Under the pieces are notes generated by a model, which worked only from the letters and a program-made list of their open reading frames with translations, had not been told where the DNA came from and made no database searches. A stretch of 18,165 nt of DNA, taken from NCBI GenBank assembly GCA_013368325.1, contig JAACJK010000140.1, positions 1 to 18,165 of the forward strand, written 5' to 3'. Shown one piece after another: positions 10,396-18,165 of this stretch; positions within the stretch are counted from its first letter, which is position 1, and each line of letters begins with the position of its first letter. Position numbers and translations under genes: made by a program. The stretch comes from Ephemerocybe angulata (lineage: Eukaryota > Basidiomycota > Agaricomycetes > Agaricales > Psathyrellaceae).

Positions 10396-10425
10396 AAACA
10401 GGCCTTCGACAAGCAGGCCTTCGAC
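10396..10425 (+). repeat. 15-bp tandem duplication inside the 14-3-3 gene
   Basis: AAACAGGCCTTCGAC is followed directly by AAGCAGGCCTTCGAC (14 of 15 identical), inserting five extra residues (KQAFD) in frame in the helix that normally reads AKQAFDDAIAEL. Family members have a single copy. Confidence 0.8.
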
Positions 10426-10596
10426 GGCGCCATCGCCGAGCTCGGCACCCTCTCAGAAGAGAGCTACAAGGACTCCACCTTGATCATGCAGCTCCTCCGC
10501 GACAACCTTACGCTATGGACCTCTGACATGCAGGATTCTGCTGACAAGCCCGGCCACGCCAAAGACGAGGCCGGTGACGCACCCGCGGACGAGTAA

Positions 10597-10942
10597 CTGC
10601 ATAATTAATATCCATCATGTCTCTCTGTATCGCATGTCATTTTTCATCCTTGCATTTTACTGGCATTCCTGTTCGACAAAGTAATAGCGTATTACCTTTC
10701 TTCTTGAATCAACCTTCAATATCAGATTCGCAACGGCTGATCAGACCATCCGGTTGAAGCAACAACACTCCTCTTTGTGCTATTGTACCTAGACGGCCGC
10801 CGCCAAGAACCCACTGTAGCAGTACAAATTGAACCCGCGCCGCGCGGCGTTCCTTATCACCGATAGAAGAGATAGACGCCATGGGACGTAGTATTAGTAG
10901 ATTAGACGCCTTGATAGATAGAGGATTTAGATTAGATAGAGA
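10597..10942 (+). other. 14-3-3 3' flank with TAGAT-rich tract
   Basis: No gene. The proximal part is T-rich and probably the 3' untranslated region. From about 10861 to 10945 short imperfect repeats of TTAGAT/GATAGA dominate, a low-complexity tract bordering the transposase fragment. Confidence 0.4.
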
Positions 10943-11529
10943 TCACATCAGTGGCAGTACGAGCTGCTCGGTGCAGGCTGTATGAGCAAAGAGCACGCCT
11001 GTTTGCCAAAAGCGCAGCAAGGAGTCCACGAGGGGTCTGAATACGGGATTCATCTGATCGAAGTTCGGCTCGTTGGGTCTGGAATGGTGCCAATTAGATA
11101 CACATTCTCCACTCGATAGCGCAGATGGATTGGTAGGTTCATACACACCATGTAAGTCCCTCCAACACTTACATGCTTTCCCGCTGCCAGTGTTCTTTGT
11201 CCCCAAGGCTTGAGCCAATCCACGTTCAGCGTGAATGCCAGTCGAAGCTCCCCGGCGGGGCGGCCATAAATGGCTTCCCATCGTGCTCCAGAAGCCCTTT
11301 CAAAGAAGAGCCCCGAAGCATATCCTTGACTGTCACAGCCCCTTGTGCCTATAACCTCGTGAACTCTCATATCGACTAGGCGCCTAACAGTTCCACCGCA
11401 TGGGTATATTACGTAAGCGCTCGTGTTTCTTGCTGCACACGTAAGCTTGGGCGCTTCTGCTTTCCCTGCATACACTTTTACACGACAAACTTCGGCTTGT
11501 GTTCTGTTCTGTTTCCTCTTCAACATCAT
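10943..11529 (-). mobile_element. Tnp2-type (Transposase_21) transposase fragment, broken
   Basis: The minus strand encodes a segment typical of Tnp2 transposases of fungal CACTA-like DNA transposons: LAFTLNVDWLKPWGQRT, AGKHVSVGGTYMVCMNLPIH, LRYRVENVYLIGTIPDP, then after a one-base loss in a C run near 11060 it continues NEPNFDQMNPVFRPLVDSLL, RFWQTGVLF and stops at 10943. The family's usual pattern of VD-F-NP, a VG/Y-x-VC-LNLP-x-LRY-x-EN block and an LRPLVD-LL-FW-PG block is followed closely. It is far shorter than a full transposase of this family (many hundreds of residues), and I found no terminal repeats. It is a dead remnant next to the 14-3-3 3' flank; whether the element carried or merely inserted beside its neighbours cannot be told. 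Confidence 0.7.
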
Positions 11530-11930
11530 GCACTCTGGGCGTGAATACTAAGAGAAGGCACTGCTGTACCACCGTCGAAACTGATGGAGTATACACTCCG
11601 TAATCACTCGACGCCATTTTACTGCTCGGCTGCACTCAAGATAAGAATTCAGTTGACGTTCTCGCGGAGTCAGATAAGTATTGAGGCTACATTACTACAT
11701 TCAGTCTACAGGCTATCGACTGCGCTACAAGCAAATAGGATTTGTGATGGACCCAGGTCTGTCCGCTCGCTGCCTTTCAGGTCCTCTAAACACCCCGGAA
11801 GGAAGCGAGATAGGGAAGGGCGCGTTACTCGTCTTGATTCGGAGGTGTCGGACCCCAACGGAAAGGCCGCCTTGCATGCTTGAGAAAGGAGCTCCCCCTG
11901 AAAAATACAGACGCCTCTCGTTAGCACAGG

Positions 11931-14127
11931 TCATTCACACGCTGCGGGCAGTGTGTAGGAAACGGGCGTGATATCAACTACGTACCAAAATGGTGGGGCA
12001 AGGTTTATGCAAGTACATCGTACGTCCTGTGCGCGACACAAGAAAGGAGCCCGCTCCAGCGCGAACCGAATAATAGTCGACTGTTCTATATCCCACACGG
12101 TCCTATAGGCGGATCGAACAGAAGACGGTACTTTGGCCATCGTTTGGATAGAGCCTGGAAGAACCATAGAAGGAGGGGTCAACAGATGGCAAGAAAAGAA
12201 TCCAATCTGCACGACCTCTATGCTCGACGATACGGTCTCGGACTTCATCGTCCCATAGGTTCGATCGTTCAAGAGCCCCCATAAAACGCCGGGGTATATT
12301 TACGAACAGCCCCGACGGCCCGTTGAGGACGGCTATGAGGCTTGAACGCAAAGTTAGACTGTGCTGGACTGAGTAGTCACTAAAGTCGATATGCGTACCT
12401 CCTGAAAGGCTCAGAGGATTCGGAGCAGCCTGTTATTATAGACGTCATGGGGTCGGAATCGTAAACCGTAACATCGCAATTGCGGAGACCTTCTGTAGTC
12501 ACTCTGGCTCGAAGAGCCCCCAGTCGTAACGGTTGGAAAGCTCGCGTAGAGACCATATATGATCTTGGACGAGCCTGGTACTGGTTCAGAGTTAGGATTC
12601 AGAGGCGCAGAGATCGGACCCCGAGTCTTTAACAGCGCACAGCTCTGGTCGAGAGCGATGTATTGAACCAGCTCCGCGATGGCAACGTTCAATTCTCGAG
12701 CCACGCTGGAGTCATATGAATGCCCCAGGGCAACCATTAAATCCGCGAACCCGTTAGTTCCAACCCTAATAGCCGTAGGTTTCCCTTCGAAAACACATCC
12801 GGTGGCAGAGGTCGAGAGGTGCGATCCACGACACCGTTCAACGCGTCGACTGCCTTGCGAGTAACTCGACTTAGCTCTTGAAAGTCCATAGCACCTTCCG
12901 CCGTGACGAAGGAGGGGAGAATCAGGGTGAGCATGCTACCAGCGCCTAACGCTTGGAGGTAGGCCGTAGTATGTGTTCCTTGCCATCGAAGGATGTCGAG
13001 TCGCTCACGGTCGCGCCGCAGTTTCCCCTAGCTTGAAAGAACCGGTCAATTTTCATCAGGTAAATTCGGGGAAACGCAATGGTACCGTAGATCGCGTCTT
13101 TGTATAAATGAAAGGTCCGCCTGTTGCGATTATAGTGTCCAGTATGTTGTTCCATAACTTACGCGCGCCTATCTGCCTGGAACCGTGACCGCCAGTTTCC
13201 ACTCGAGTGTATTCGGCCTCGAACGCAGACCCGTGCAACGATTCGAGTTGTGGTGCGCGGGAGGGACAGACGAGGGTCCAGGGTTGATCGGCATGGACTC
13301 GATGAAGGCTGGTAAGCGATAGAGGTAAGTACTGACGTCTGCCAACACAACTAATATTTAACGAGAAGACCGGAGCATCGCATGCCACTCACAATAAGTC
13401 GTTTATCAGGAACCCAAACTCCAGGCGAGGGCCATCTCTAAACACTTTCGATCTCTTCCTGATCAATTTCAAGAGCCCTTCAATGTCAGTGTGCCATGGT
13501 TCAACGAAAACCGATATCGCCCGGACGGCCTATTCATGAAGTACCAATGCTTGGAGCATCGCCTCGAGAGCGCTTATAGCAAGGGGGACCCCAGCTTGGA
13601 CAGTACCATCGACCACGGATCTGGAGAGAGTGAGAAACACCGATATCTTCAACTTCAAACTCACCCTCTACAAGCCAGCTTTGAACCCCAATGCCTACGT
13701 CAGCGCCATCTCTGACCAACCTAACCGCCTTTTCTATTGAAGGCAGCACATTCGCGGTTTCCATTCGGAGTGCGTAACACGAGGTTAATACGGGTTTCGA
13801 TGTTCCACTTCCTGTAAGGATTCCGTACGAGGGAAACATTTTTTGAGTCGCCATAAGAAGGTAAGTGGCTTCCACCTCCTCTAAGTTGTCGGCGTGCATA
13901 TAGAGAGCTGCTCTAAGCACATGTGCTGAGGGCGTTCGAGAAGCCTTTCCGCATCATGCAGAAGACAAGAGAATCGCAAAGCACAAAGCGCCCGGCTAGA
14001 GTAGCAGTATGAATCACGATGTGTCGGAGTGTCGGAAACTGAAATAACAAACGTACAGTTCAAGCGGCGATCCTCTCGTGCCGGATCATTGCACACACGC
14101 CGGTTCGTGTCTCTCGACCGTCGACAT
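11931..14127 (-). CDS. Gene E: multi-exon hypothetical protein (frame breaks)
   Basis: I do not recognise the family. The likely start is ATG at 14127 (MSTVERHEPA), 68 nt downstream of a TATATAAG box. Several short introns look real: one of 44 nt ending near 13630 after QSWLVE (GTGAGT..TCCAG), one of about 59 nt after GFLINDL (GTGAGT..GGCAG) and one of 42 nt (GTAAGT..CAACAG) near 13110-13151. Protein-like stretches in order are HADNLEEVEATYLLMATQKM, PSIEKAVRLVRDGADVGIGV, DIEGLLKLIRKRSKVFRDGP, YGTIAFPRIYLMKIDRFFQA, ELNVAIAELVQYIALDQSCA and, after a possible intron around 12410, VWDIEQSTIIRFALERAPFL. The long alpha-helical runs could fit a helical-repeat protein, but this is only an impression. 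Frame changes occur near 13930, 13600, 13100 and 12760. The part below 12411 could be a separate gene. Confidence 0.4.
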
Positions 14128-14194
14128 GAAATCAGCCGATATTGCTCCCGCCGAGTGAGCTGCCCTCATCGCATCCCAAATCCAGTGGGCGTTG

Positions 14195-14203
14195 CTTATA
14201 TAT
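14195..14203 (-). promoter_or_regulatory. TATA box of gene E
   Basis: The minus strand reads ATATATAAG 68-76 nt upstream of the proposed ATG at 14127, matching the spacing seen for genes A and B. Confidence 0.5.
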
Positions 14204-15177
14204 GACGCTCCTTTCGAGGGCCGAACTCAACAGCGCGTAGTCGGTGCCAGTGTCTCCAGAGACCCGGCGATCTCTGCTAAAACCGACTGGCGGACAATCA
14301 GTAGTGACACCCTTCAATACTCATCGAAACGCGTAATCTATGTTACAAGAATCCACAGATGGCTACAGACAGCCAGCGCCATGGACGCAATCCTGCGGAC
14401 CACACCTTGCAGTTACAATTAAGACCTAGAGAGAGGAAAGCTACTACCTGGTCGTATCCTGCTGTCAAGTACCGGCAAGGACTCGTCCTCAAAGATCTGA
14501 GCCATGGAAGGCTGTGAGGAGGAGCTCGGATAGAAGTACCTTAACGTACCCGCCGCAACCGCCTAGCACCTAACCACGACTATTAGCCATCGGAACGAGT
14601 CGGACAAGTGATACGAAGAACCAGACCTTCTTCGAATCGTACTCCTCTATAGAACTAAAAGGTTTGTCAGAGCATGGCCCGCACAACTGATCATGGCAGC
14701 TTACCTACCCGTCTGCACAGGCGTGGACAGTGCGTCAGTGAGAATGCTCTGAAGCAGCACTAAGAACTACTCACTGCGTTTTGACACAAAGCAGTCGTAG
14801 CCTTCCTCAGGATAGGGAAACATTGATAAGGATGCAGGAATCTCTACGCGGTCAGGTCCATTTTATACCAATCGGCCCTAGTCACAAAGCTAAATCGGCA
14901 CGTCGTAGATCGTCCTATCTGGTACTTACCTCAAACGTAAGTATGATAGGTGTAACCCTAGCTACAGCGCATACGAGAAGGAAGGCTCACTGATATAGGG
15001 TGCTCACCTAACAAACATGGCGAGGGGTAGTTCATCTACGCAGCTCTCCCGTCCGCACTCCTGCAGAGTAGGTGGCATGGTGCTAATCGTGGTTGGAAGC
15101 TTACCCCTATTAGATGCAGCTATACCCTGTCCATGTACAGCCTCGGTAGAGGTCACACCGTGACGGCGGGAGAGACC
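14204..15177. other. Gene-poor stretch between genes E and D
   Basis: Short open frames on both strands lack splice, promoter or family support. I see no RNA gene, long repeat or transposon end. It presumably contains upstream regulatory sequence for the divergent genes E and D. Confidence 0.3.
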
Positions 15178-15185
15178 TATAAGTA
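15178..15185 (+). promoter_or_regulatory. TATA box of gene D
   Basis: TATAAGTA lies 46-53 nt upstream of the gene D start codon at 15231. Confidence 0.5.
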
Positions 15186-15230
15186 GGTGCGTCGAGAACC
15201 TGGTTCGCCTTCGCCTTCGTCAGAACGACA

Positions 15231-16499
15231 ATGAACAGCCCGACCCACCCATCGTGGGTTATGGGTCATCTCGAGAGGTTCTTACTCTCGGCACCAGACG
15301 GAGCGGTCGCACGACTCCTCGCGAACATGGATGTATGGGAGATACCAATTCTGGGGAAGATAAACACTCGCCTTCGCTGCTGGTTCACGGATACAGTCGA
15401 AGAACTTGGAACTTCGAGGAGTTCCTGAGACTTTACTTCCGTAGACCAGCTACTCTGCTGGCTATGGTCGACGGGAAGACGCCATGATTTATGGCGGAGC
15501 GGTGTTACGATTTTTCCTCAGATGCAGCACGGCAAACTGCCCGATAGACATTTGTACGACATTATCCAGGTACCACCAGTTCACCAGATTTCTTCAAGAC
15601 GACGGATCCGACTGTGTCGAAGCCAGCTGCTCCGTGGTCCGGCGTGGGAGAGACTATAGGATCACTCCTCCAGAGAGTGGGCGCCACCCACGAACATGGC
15701 TCTCACTGCAGACAACAGTTGGGCGGCCGAAGATCACATCGGATACAAGTTCCAGTACAAGAGGAACACCTAGGGATGCGCATCACGTCAACTTGCACTT
15801 GATAAGGTGCGAACCCTACAGGCACGTACTTGGCGGCCCGATAAGTAAGTCAATGTTATTCGCCCAACGGATAATGAACGCTCACTGTAATACGCACCTC
15901 CACCCATTCAACCGTCCCTACATGTATCACCTACTAGCACCACTGACGTGCTCATGACTGGTCACGAAGCCGTCGCACCATTCGCCGATCCACCTTCGAC
16001 TTGGTTTGGCCTTCACCCTGAGAAACTTGCATCTATTGGAGCCCTCCTTGGGAGCATTATGTGGTGCAGGATCTTTAACCGACATCGAATTCGAGGTGAT
16101 TCGAGGACCGCGAGCGCCTTTCACACTACTTTTCTGCTGAGACGGGAGCTCGTCACCTGGGAGACCAGTACAGCTGGTAATACCAGATCGAGCCAAGTAC
16201 GTCCCATCCGCCGGACTAGCATAGCAGCCAGACGACTCGCGCGCTAGATTGATAACCAATGCACAGAACAATGTCCCAGTTGTGCGGATGCACGACCGTC
16301 CTTTGAAGTGCTAGATTGGAATATGATAAAGGACGACAAAGGAACATACATGAGCATCGGGAACCTTTTGTGTGGAGGTGAGTACAGTAATTGAGGCTGG
16401 ACCGATAGCCGTAATAACCAGAAACATTCTAGGTACTATGCAAATCGACGGGAAGACTCAGGGACCGACGCCGAGGCCGAGAACGGCGATGCTAACTAA
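15231..16499 (+). pseudogene. Gene D: F-box-like / nucleotidyltransferase-like family member with many frame changes
   Basis: Paralogue of C (and A). It starts MNSPTHPSWVMGHLERFLLS with an F-box-like LLANMDVWEIPILGKI, then TWNFEEFLRLYFRRPATLLA and MIYGGAVLRFFLRC followed by CPIDICTTLSRYHQFTRFLQ. These align with gene C blocks WNIDEFLACWFEDG, ISGSQAL and DLDVV. Later blocks are HHVNLHLIRCEPYRHVL, an intron at 15845-15937, TTDVLMTGHEAVAPFADPPS (compare C: LVMNYLSHKEAVSIFPRAT), RHLGDQYSW, QCPSCADARPSFEVLDW, GTYMSIGNLLCGG and, after another intron, a tail REDSGTDAEAENGDAN ending TAA at 16497-16499. The motif Asp-Ile-Cys replaces Asp-h-Asp, so catalysis is doubtful. Frame changes occur near 15390, 15480, 15600, 15770 and at least once more before 16170. 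It is either decayed or poorly sequenced. Confidence 0.45.
15845..15937 (+). other. Intron of gene D, same position as in gene C
   Basis: GTAAGT donor and CACCTACTAG end, about 93 nt. It precedes TTDVLMTGHEAV as the gene C intron precedes LVMNYLSHKEAV. Confidence 0.4.
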
Positions 16500-16603
16500 G
16501 CCTGAGCCTATGCGACAGCGAAGGTTTCCACCTCTCCCTTAGCTCAAGCAGGGTACTTACCTGGACCACGTGTACATACTGTTCATTACGGACTACGGTC
16601 AGA

Positions 16604-16609
16604 TATAAA
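16604..16609 (+). promoter_or_regulatory. TATA box of gene H
   Basis: TATAAA (within AGATATAAAG) lies 70-75 nt upstream of the gene H ATG at 16679. Confidence 0.6.
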
Positions 16610-16678
16610 GAGCGGTTGAAACGCGGGCACCCTTAGTAGCGCCCCCCACCGTCCTCCGTGATTCGCCCTGCAAACACT

Positions 16679-17406
16679 ATGCATACGACTCTTTGGCACA
16701 ACATGCCTGGCTTCTTAGAGGTAAGCTAGTACTACAGCAATCGAACGAACTGACAACCGATCTACACTCTCTCGTGCTGCATCTCGTCAGCATCCGAAGG
16801 TCAGGTGCTGCGTTTTCAGCGAGGCGGTACGTTCCTCTCTCGAGCCGACTAGGCGACTGAACGCTAATCTAGCTACGACGGTCTGGCCGTATTAGATCAA
16901 GACACGAGCGGTGCACGTCTCCTCGACTCGCTGTGACCGCGAAACTGCCTATATGTGGAAAGTGCCCGCGTACACCACGAAGGAAAAGGGCGTAAAGTCT
17001 GAATACGTCGACCTAGAAAGCACCCATTTTCCCAACGGCAGCGTCAGTGTGCTGGTATCCACCTATCCAGGCCGAAAGTGGCCCATGCCCTTCGTCTACA
17101 GGGTCTACTTAGACCCGGGTAACGCCGGACCTCCTCCTCTGAACGCAGCCGCCGCAAAGGTCTTCCAGCGACCTTGGCTCGGCAACATCGTAATTGTTCG
17201 GTATTCTAGAAGCAATAAGAATCGTAGATTGTTCTACGGAAACATTTCAAGGCAGGAGCACGAGTTGGTGTTCGGGGTTCTAGGCGAGTGAGTACCATTC
17301 AAGTTTACAACCAACGAGCATCCCCAGACTCACGCCATGCTCGGATATTTTCGCATCTAGTCTAATTGAACGGATCTGGGACGCCGCCTATAAACAGAAG
17401 GTGTAG
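16679..17406 (+). CDS. Gene H: intact four-exon hypothetical protein (171 residues)
   Basis: Function unknown. Exons 16679-16720, 16791-16826, 16896-17287 and 17361-17406 join without any frame break into a 171-residue protein. Introns: 16721-16790 (GTAAGC, CTGAC, GTCAG), 16827-16895 (GTACGT, GCTAATC, ATTAG) and 17288-17360 (GTGAGT, CTCAC, TCTAG). The protein starts MHTTLWHNMPGFLEHPKV; the core runs KVPAYTTKEKGVKSEYVDLE, then TYPGRKWPMPFVYRVYLDPG, then PPLNAAAAKVFQRPWLGNIV, and the end is GDLIERIWDAAYKQKV. The pattern PLN-x2-A..W-x-GN-hhVVR recalls small hypothetical proteins I have seen in mushroom genomes, but I cannot name the family. There is no signal peptide or membrane helix, so it is probably intracellular. 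It lies 180 nt downstream of gene D on the same strand with its own TATA box. It is the cleanest gene model of the window. Confidence 0.65.
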
Positions 17407-18165
17407 AATAGTAGAACATTCGCGTTCAACTACCCAACCGTCCCTCGTCTCCAGCCCCTTTCTCAGCCACGTAACGACCACGTTGTATTGCACGTCTGAG
17501 TGCCGTAGACCGTCACTCCACCAAATAAAGATCGTTTCCTTAACGTCGTGTAAAGTTTACCCCTCGAAAAAGATGAAGAGCGAGGCATCGAACACAAGCC
17601 TCAGCGCTAAGACGGGCGCTTAAAGACCCAATTGGTGCCGGTCGAGCAGAATTCAAGTATAAATAAATAAATAGAAAATTCAAGTACAAGTACAACCACC
17701 TGGCTAACACGCACGAAAGTTAAATCACATAAGATACCAACATAAAATACAAGGTGAAACAGCGAAAACATGAGAGGTCTCTACCAAGCACGAGCGCTAA
17801 AATGTTATGGCGTCTAAAGCCCATTGCCAAAGCCTTGGAGGAATTCACTCCGAACACGAAGTTTCTCCGATTCCGACTCTCATATCTCCTCCTATCCCGA
17901 ACCCGTTCCCGCCCCAAAAATCGTCGCCGAGGTCAAAAGCGGTTCCATCGCCAAAGGCGTCGCCTGACAACGGCAGACTGCGTAAAGAGCAACGACAGCA
18001 TCATGAGCACACTGATACACCTAAACGCATATCAAATTAGGCAGACGACGTCGTGTTCCCAACGTTTTGACCCATGATGGCTGGCCAATCATGGCCGCCA
18101 TAGGAAGCCAAGTCGAGCGAATCCTCTGCAGGAAAACTACAGAGATAAAACAGGGAAATATGAGG
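17407..18165. other. 3' flank of gene H and window end
   Basis: Mostly featureless. It holds an AAAT/TAAA microsatellite at 17659-17674. A plus-strand frame around 17807-18040 (SPIPTLISPPIPNPFPPQ, then KSSPRSKAVPSPKASPDN) has the composition of a disordered protein segment and might be an exon of a gene running off the window, but no splice sites or start decide it. Confidence 0.3.
17651..17686. repeat. AAAT microsatellite flanked by a direct repeat
   Basis: ATTCAAGTA occurs at 17651-17659 and again at 17678-17686, bracketing about four units of TAAA/AAAT. It could be slippage or the footprint of a small insertion with a 9-bp target duplication. Confidence 0.5.

Larger units (their letters stand above)
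9810..10596 (+). pseudogene. 14-3-3 family protein, damaged copy
   Basis: Clearly 14-3-3, the dimeric phosphoserine/phosphothreonine-binding adaptor. Visible blocks are [120 protein letters not shown] and LWTSDMQD, then an acidic tail. A 54-nt intron (10134-10187; GTGCGT, GCTAATC, ATCAG) is intact. Damage: about 14 residues after GARRAS are missing (near 9974), single bases are lost near 10084 and 10276, two bases near 10301, and a 15-nt tandem copy lies at 10396-10425. The usual QAERYEEM start region is shortened, and the HRYLAEF motif reads QYLAEF, so the Arg of the phosphopeptide pocket is absent. As read it cannot encode a complete 14-3-3. Either it is a decayed paralogue or the sequence carries errors. 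Confidence 0.85.

Noticed and set aside
10163..10526. Ser/Thr/Pro-rich and Arg-rich open frames
   Set aside because: They are shadows of the 14-3-3 coding exon in the other two frames.
11584..11971. Plus-strand frames between the transposase fragment and gene E
   Set aside because: Two overlapping frames of similar quality, no start context and no recognisable blocks.
15927..16271. Minus-strand 114-codon frame over gene D
   Set aside because: Antisense to blocks of gene D that align with gene C.
17651..17686. LTR or solo-LTR boundary
   Set aside because: The 9-bp direct repeat encloses only a microsatellite; no TG..CA ends, primer-binding site or polypurine tract.

Overview
The window looks like a nuclear fragment from a mushroom-class fungus (Basidiomycota, probably Agaricomycetes). 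The evidence is very short introns (about 40-90 nt) with GT..AG ends and CTAAY/CTNAC-like branch sites, very short 5' exons, TATA boxes roughly 45-80 nt upstream of start codons, a fungal-type 14-3-3 sequence and a Tnp2-type (Transposase_21, CACTA-like) transposase fragment. There are no operons or Shine-Dalgarno sites. The genus cannot be fixed from sequence alone.

Layout. Left part (1-5.2 kb): gene A (minus, 343-1604), gene B (minus, 1875-3481) and gene C (plus, 4105-5204); B and C are divergent around a 35-bp inverted repeat. Middle (5.8-7.9 kb): two small minus-strand candidate genes, F (5867-6659) and G (7566-7884), with a 32-bp tandem repeat between them. From 8 to 9.8 kb there is little apart from a protein-like fragment and a weak segmental repeat. 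At 9810-10596 lies a damaged 14-3-3 gene, followed by a TAGAT-rich tract and a minus-strand transposase fragment (10943-11529). Right part: gene E (minus, about 11931-14127, several exons, unknown function), a gene-poor stretch, gene D (plus, 15231-16499) and gene H (plus, 16679-17406, four exons, reads without interruption).

The main signal is a dispersed paralogous family: A, C and D share an F-box-like N-terminus, a GS/GG...D-h-D block resembling the nucleotidyltransferase-fold signature, an HST-x-V-MN-like block and a short C-terminal W/Y-x-L-G block. C and D also appear to share an intron position. The catalytic carboxylates differ between copies, so loss of activity or a binding-only role is plausible.

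A second theme is breakage. Nearly every long coding region except F, G and H changes frame at least once. Several changes fit single-base losses in short homopolymers, even in the 14-3-3 sequence, so raw long-read consensus error must be weighed against true gene decay. Function statements beyond 14-3-3 and Tnp2 are inference.
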